From an uncultured Lysobacteraceae bacterium (GTDB taxonomy: Bacteria; Pseudomonadota; Gammaproteobacteria; Xanthomonadales; Rhodanobacteraceae), in NCBI GenBank assembly GCA_946480705.1, contig CAMLLF010000344.1, forward strand, positions 1 through 5,210: 5,210 bases of DNA. The letters run 5' to 3'. How positions within the stretch are numbered: position 1 is the first letter of the stretch; every line of letters starts with the position of its first letter. This document shows, one piece after another, positions 5,021 to 5,210 of the stretch. The position numbers were made by a program, and so were the translations under genes. A model generated the notes under the pieces. That model had not been told where the DNA came from. It did no database searches and worked only from the letters and a program-made list of their open reading frames with translations.

Positions 5021-5210
5021 ATGATCCGCATTACGCTACCCGACGGCAGCCGGCGCGAATTCGAGCACCCCGTGTCGGTGCAGGATGTCGCGCTTTCCAT
5101 CGGTCCGGGCCTGGCCAAGTCGGCGCTGGCCGGCAAGGTCGACGGCCAGCTCGTCGATACGAGTCATCGCATCGACGCCGACGCCGTGCTCGAAATCGTC
5201 ACCGAAAAAC
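5021..5210 (+). CDS. thrS: Threonyl-tRNA synthetase, N-terminal end (partial)
   Basis: The first 63 codons are present and the gene runs off the right edge. The peptide begins [20 protein letters not shown] and continues through [20 protein letters not shown] to [14 protein letters not shown]. This is the TGS domain at the N-terminus of ThrRS (compare MPxITLPDGS and the AxVNGxLxD pattern in bacterial ThrS). The editing, catalytic and anticodon-binding domains lie beyond the window. TGS domains also occur in RelA/SpoT and Obg-family proteins, but not at the very N-terminus with this pattern. The ATG has GAGG (5010-5013) with seven-base spacing. In gammaproteobacteria thrS is normally followed by infC, rpmI and rplT, so the leader elements upstream may control a translation operon. 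Confidence 0.93.
   Translation, partial: MIRITLPDGSRREFEHPVSVQDVALSIGPGLAKSALAGKVDGQLVDTSHRIDADAVLEIVTEK

Noticed and set aside
1..5210. CRISPR arrays, insertion sequences, toxin-antitoxin or defence genes
   Set aside because: No regularly spaced repeats, transposase-like frames, terminal repeats or defence-type domains were seen in either strand.

Overview
This 5.2 kb window is GC-rich chromosomal DNA, apparently from a gammaproteobacterium. A Xanthomonadales-like relative such as the Lysobacter/Luteimonas/Dyella group is my inference from gene content and composition; nothing in the sequence fixes the genus. The window is framed by housekeeping genes: the 3' end of uvrB on the left and the 5' end of thrS on the right. 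Between them sit a tRNA-Val gene and three less conserved genes.

Layout: (1) 3-140, the last 45 codons of uvrB with its UVR motif, followed by a strong GC hairpin at 158-194. (2) 288-362, tRNA-Val(GAC) on the minus strand, with a near-consensus promoter at 378-406 and a terminator hairpin at 243-280 that separates it from convergent uvrB. (3) 597-1151, a small NAD(P)H-dependent flavin reductase of the ChrR/YieF type. (4) 1397-3523, a complete 708-residue TonB-dependent outer-membrane receptor. Its upstream region holds repeated TTAA half-sites, and an intrinsic terminator lies at 3603-3632. (5) 3611-4674, minus strand, a secreted esterase-like alpha/beta hydrolase with a C-terminal TPR-like tail. 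It is broken by a -1 frameshift near 4060-4085, where about 30-40 residues expected in relatives also seem to be missing. (6) 4794-5210, a promoter, a long leader with a short Thr-containing reading frame and a textbook intrinsic terminator, then thrS.

The accessory genes do not form an obvious single pathway. The receptor would import an unidentified chelate or cofactor across the outer membrane with TonB-ExbBD energy encoded elsewhere. The flavin reductase could act on quinones, metals or flavins in the cytoplasm, and a link to the receptor is only positional. The most interesting regulatory signal is the thrS leader. It has a promoter, an SD-preceded nine-codon ORF with two Thr codons, a plausible antiterminator pairing and a terminator, and no plus-strand gene lies upstream that would need that terminator. 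This looks like transcription attenuation of threonyl-tRNA synthetase. The most interesting gene-level oddity is the disrupted hydrolase.
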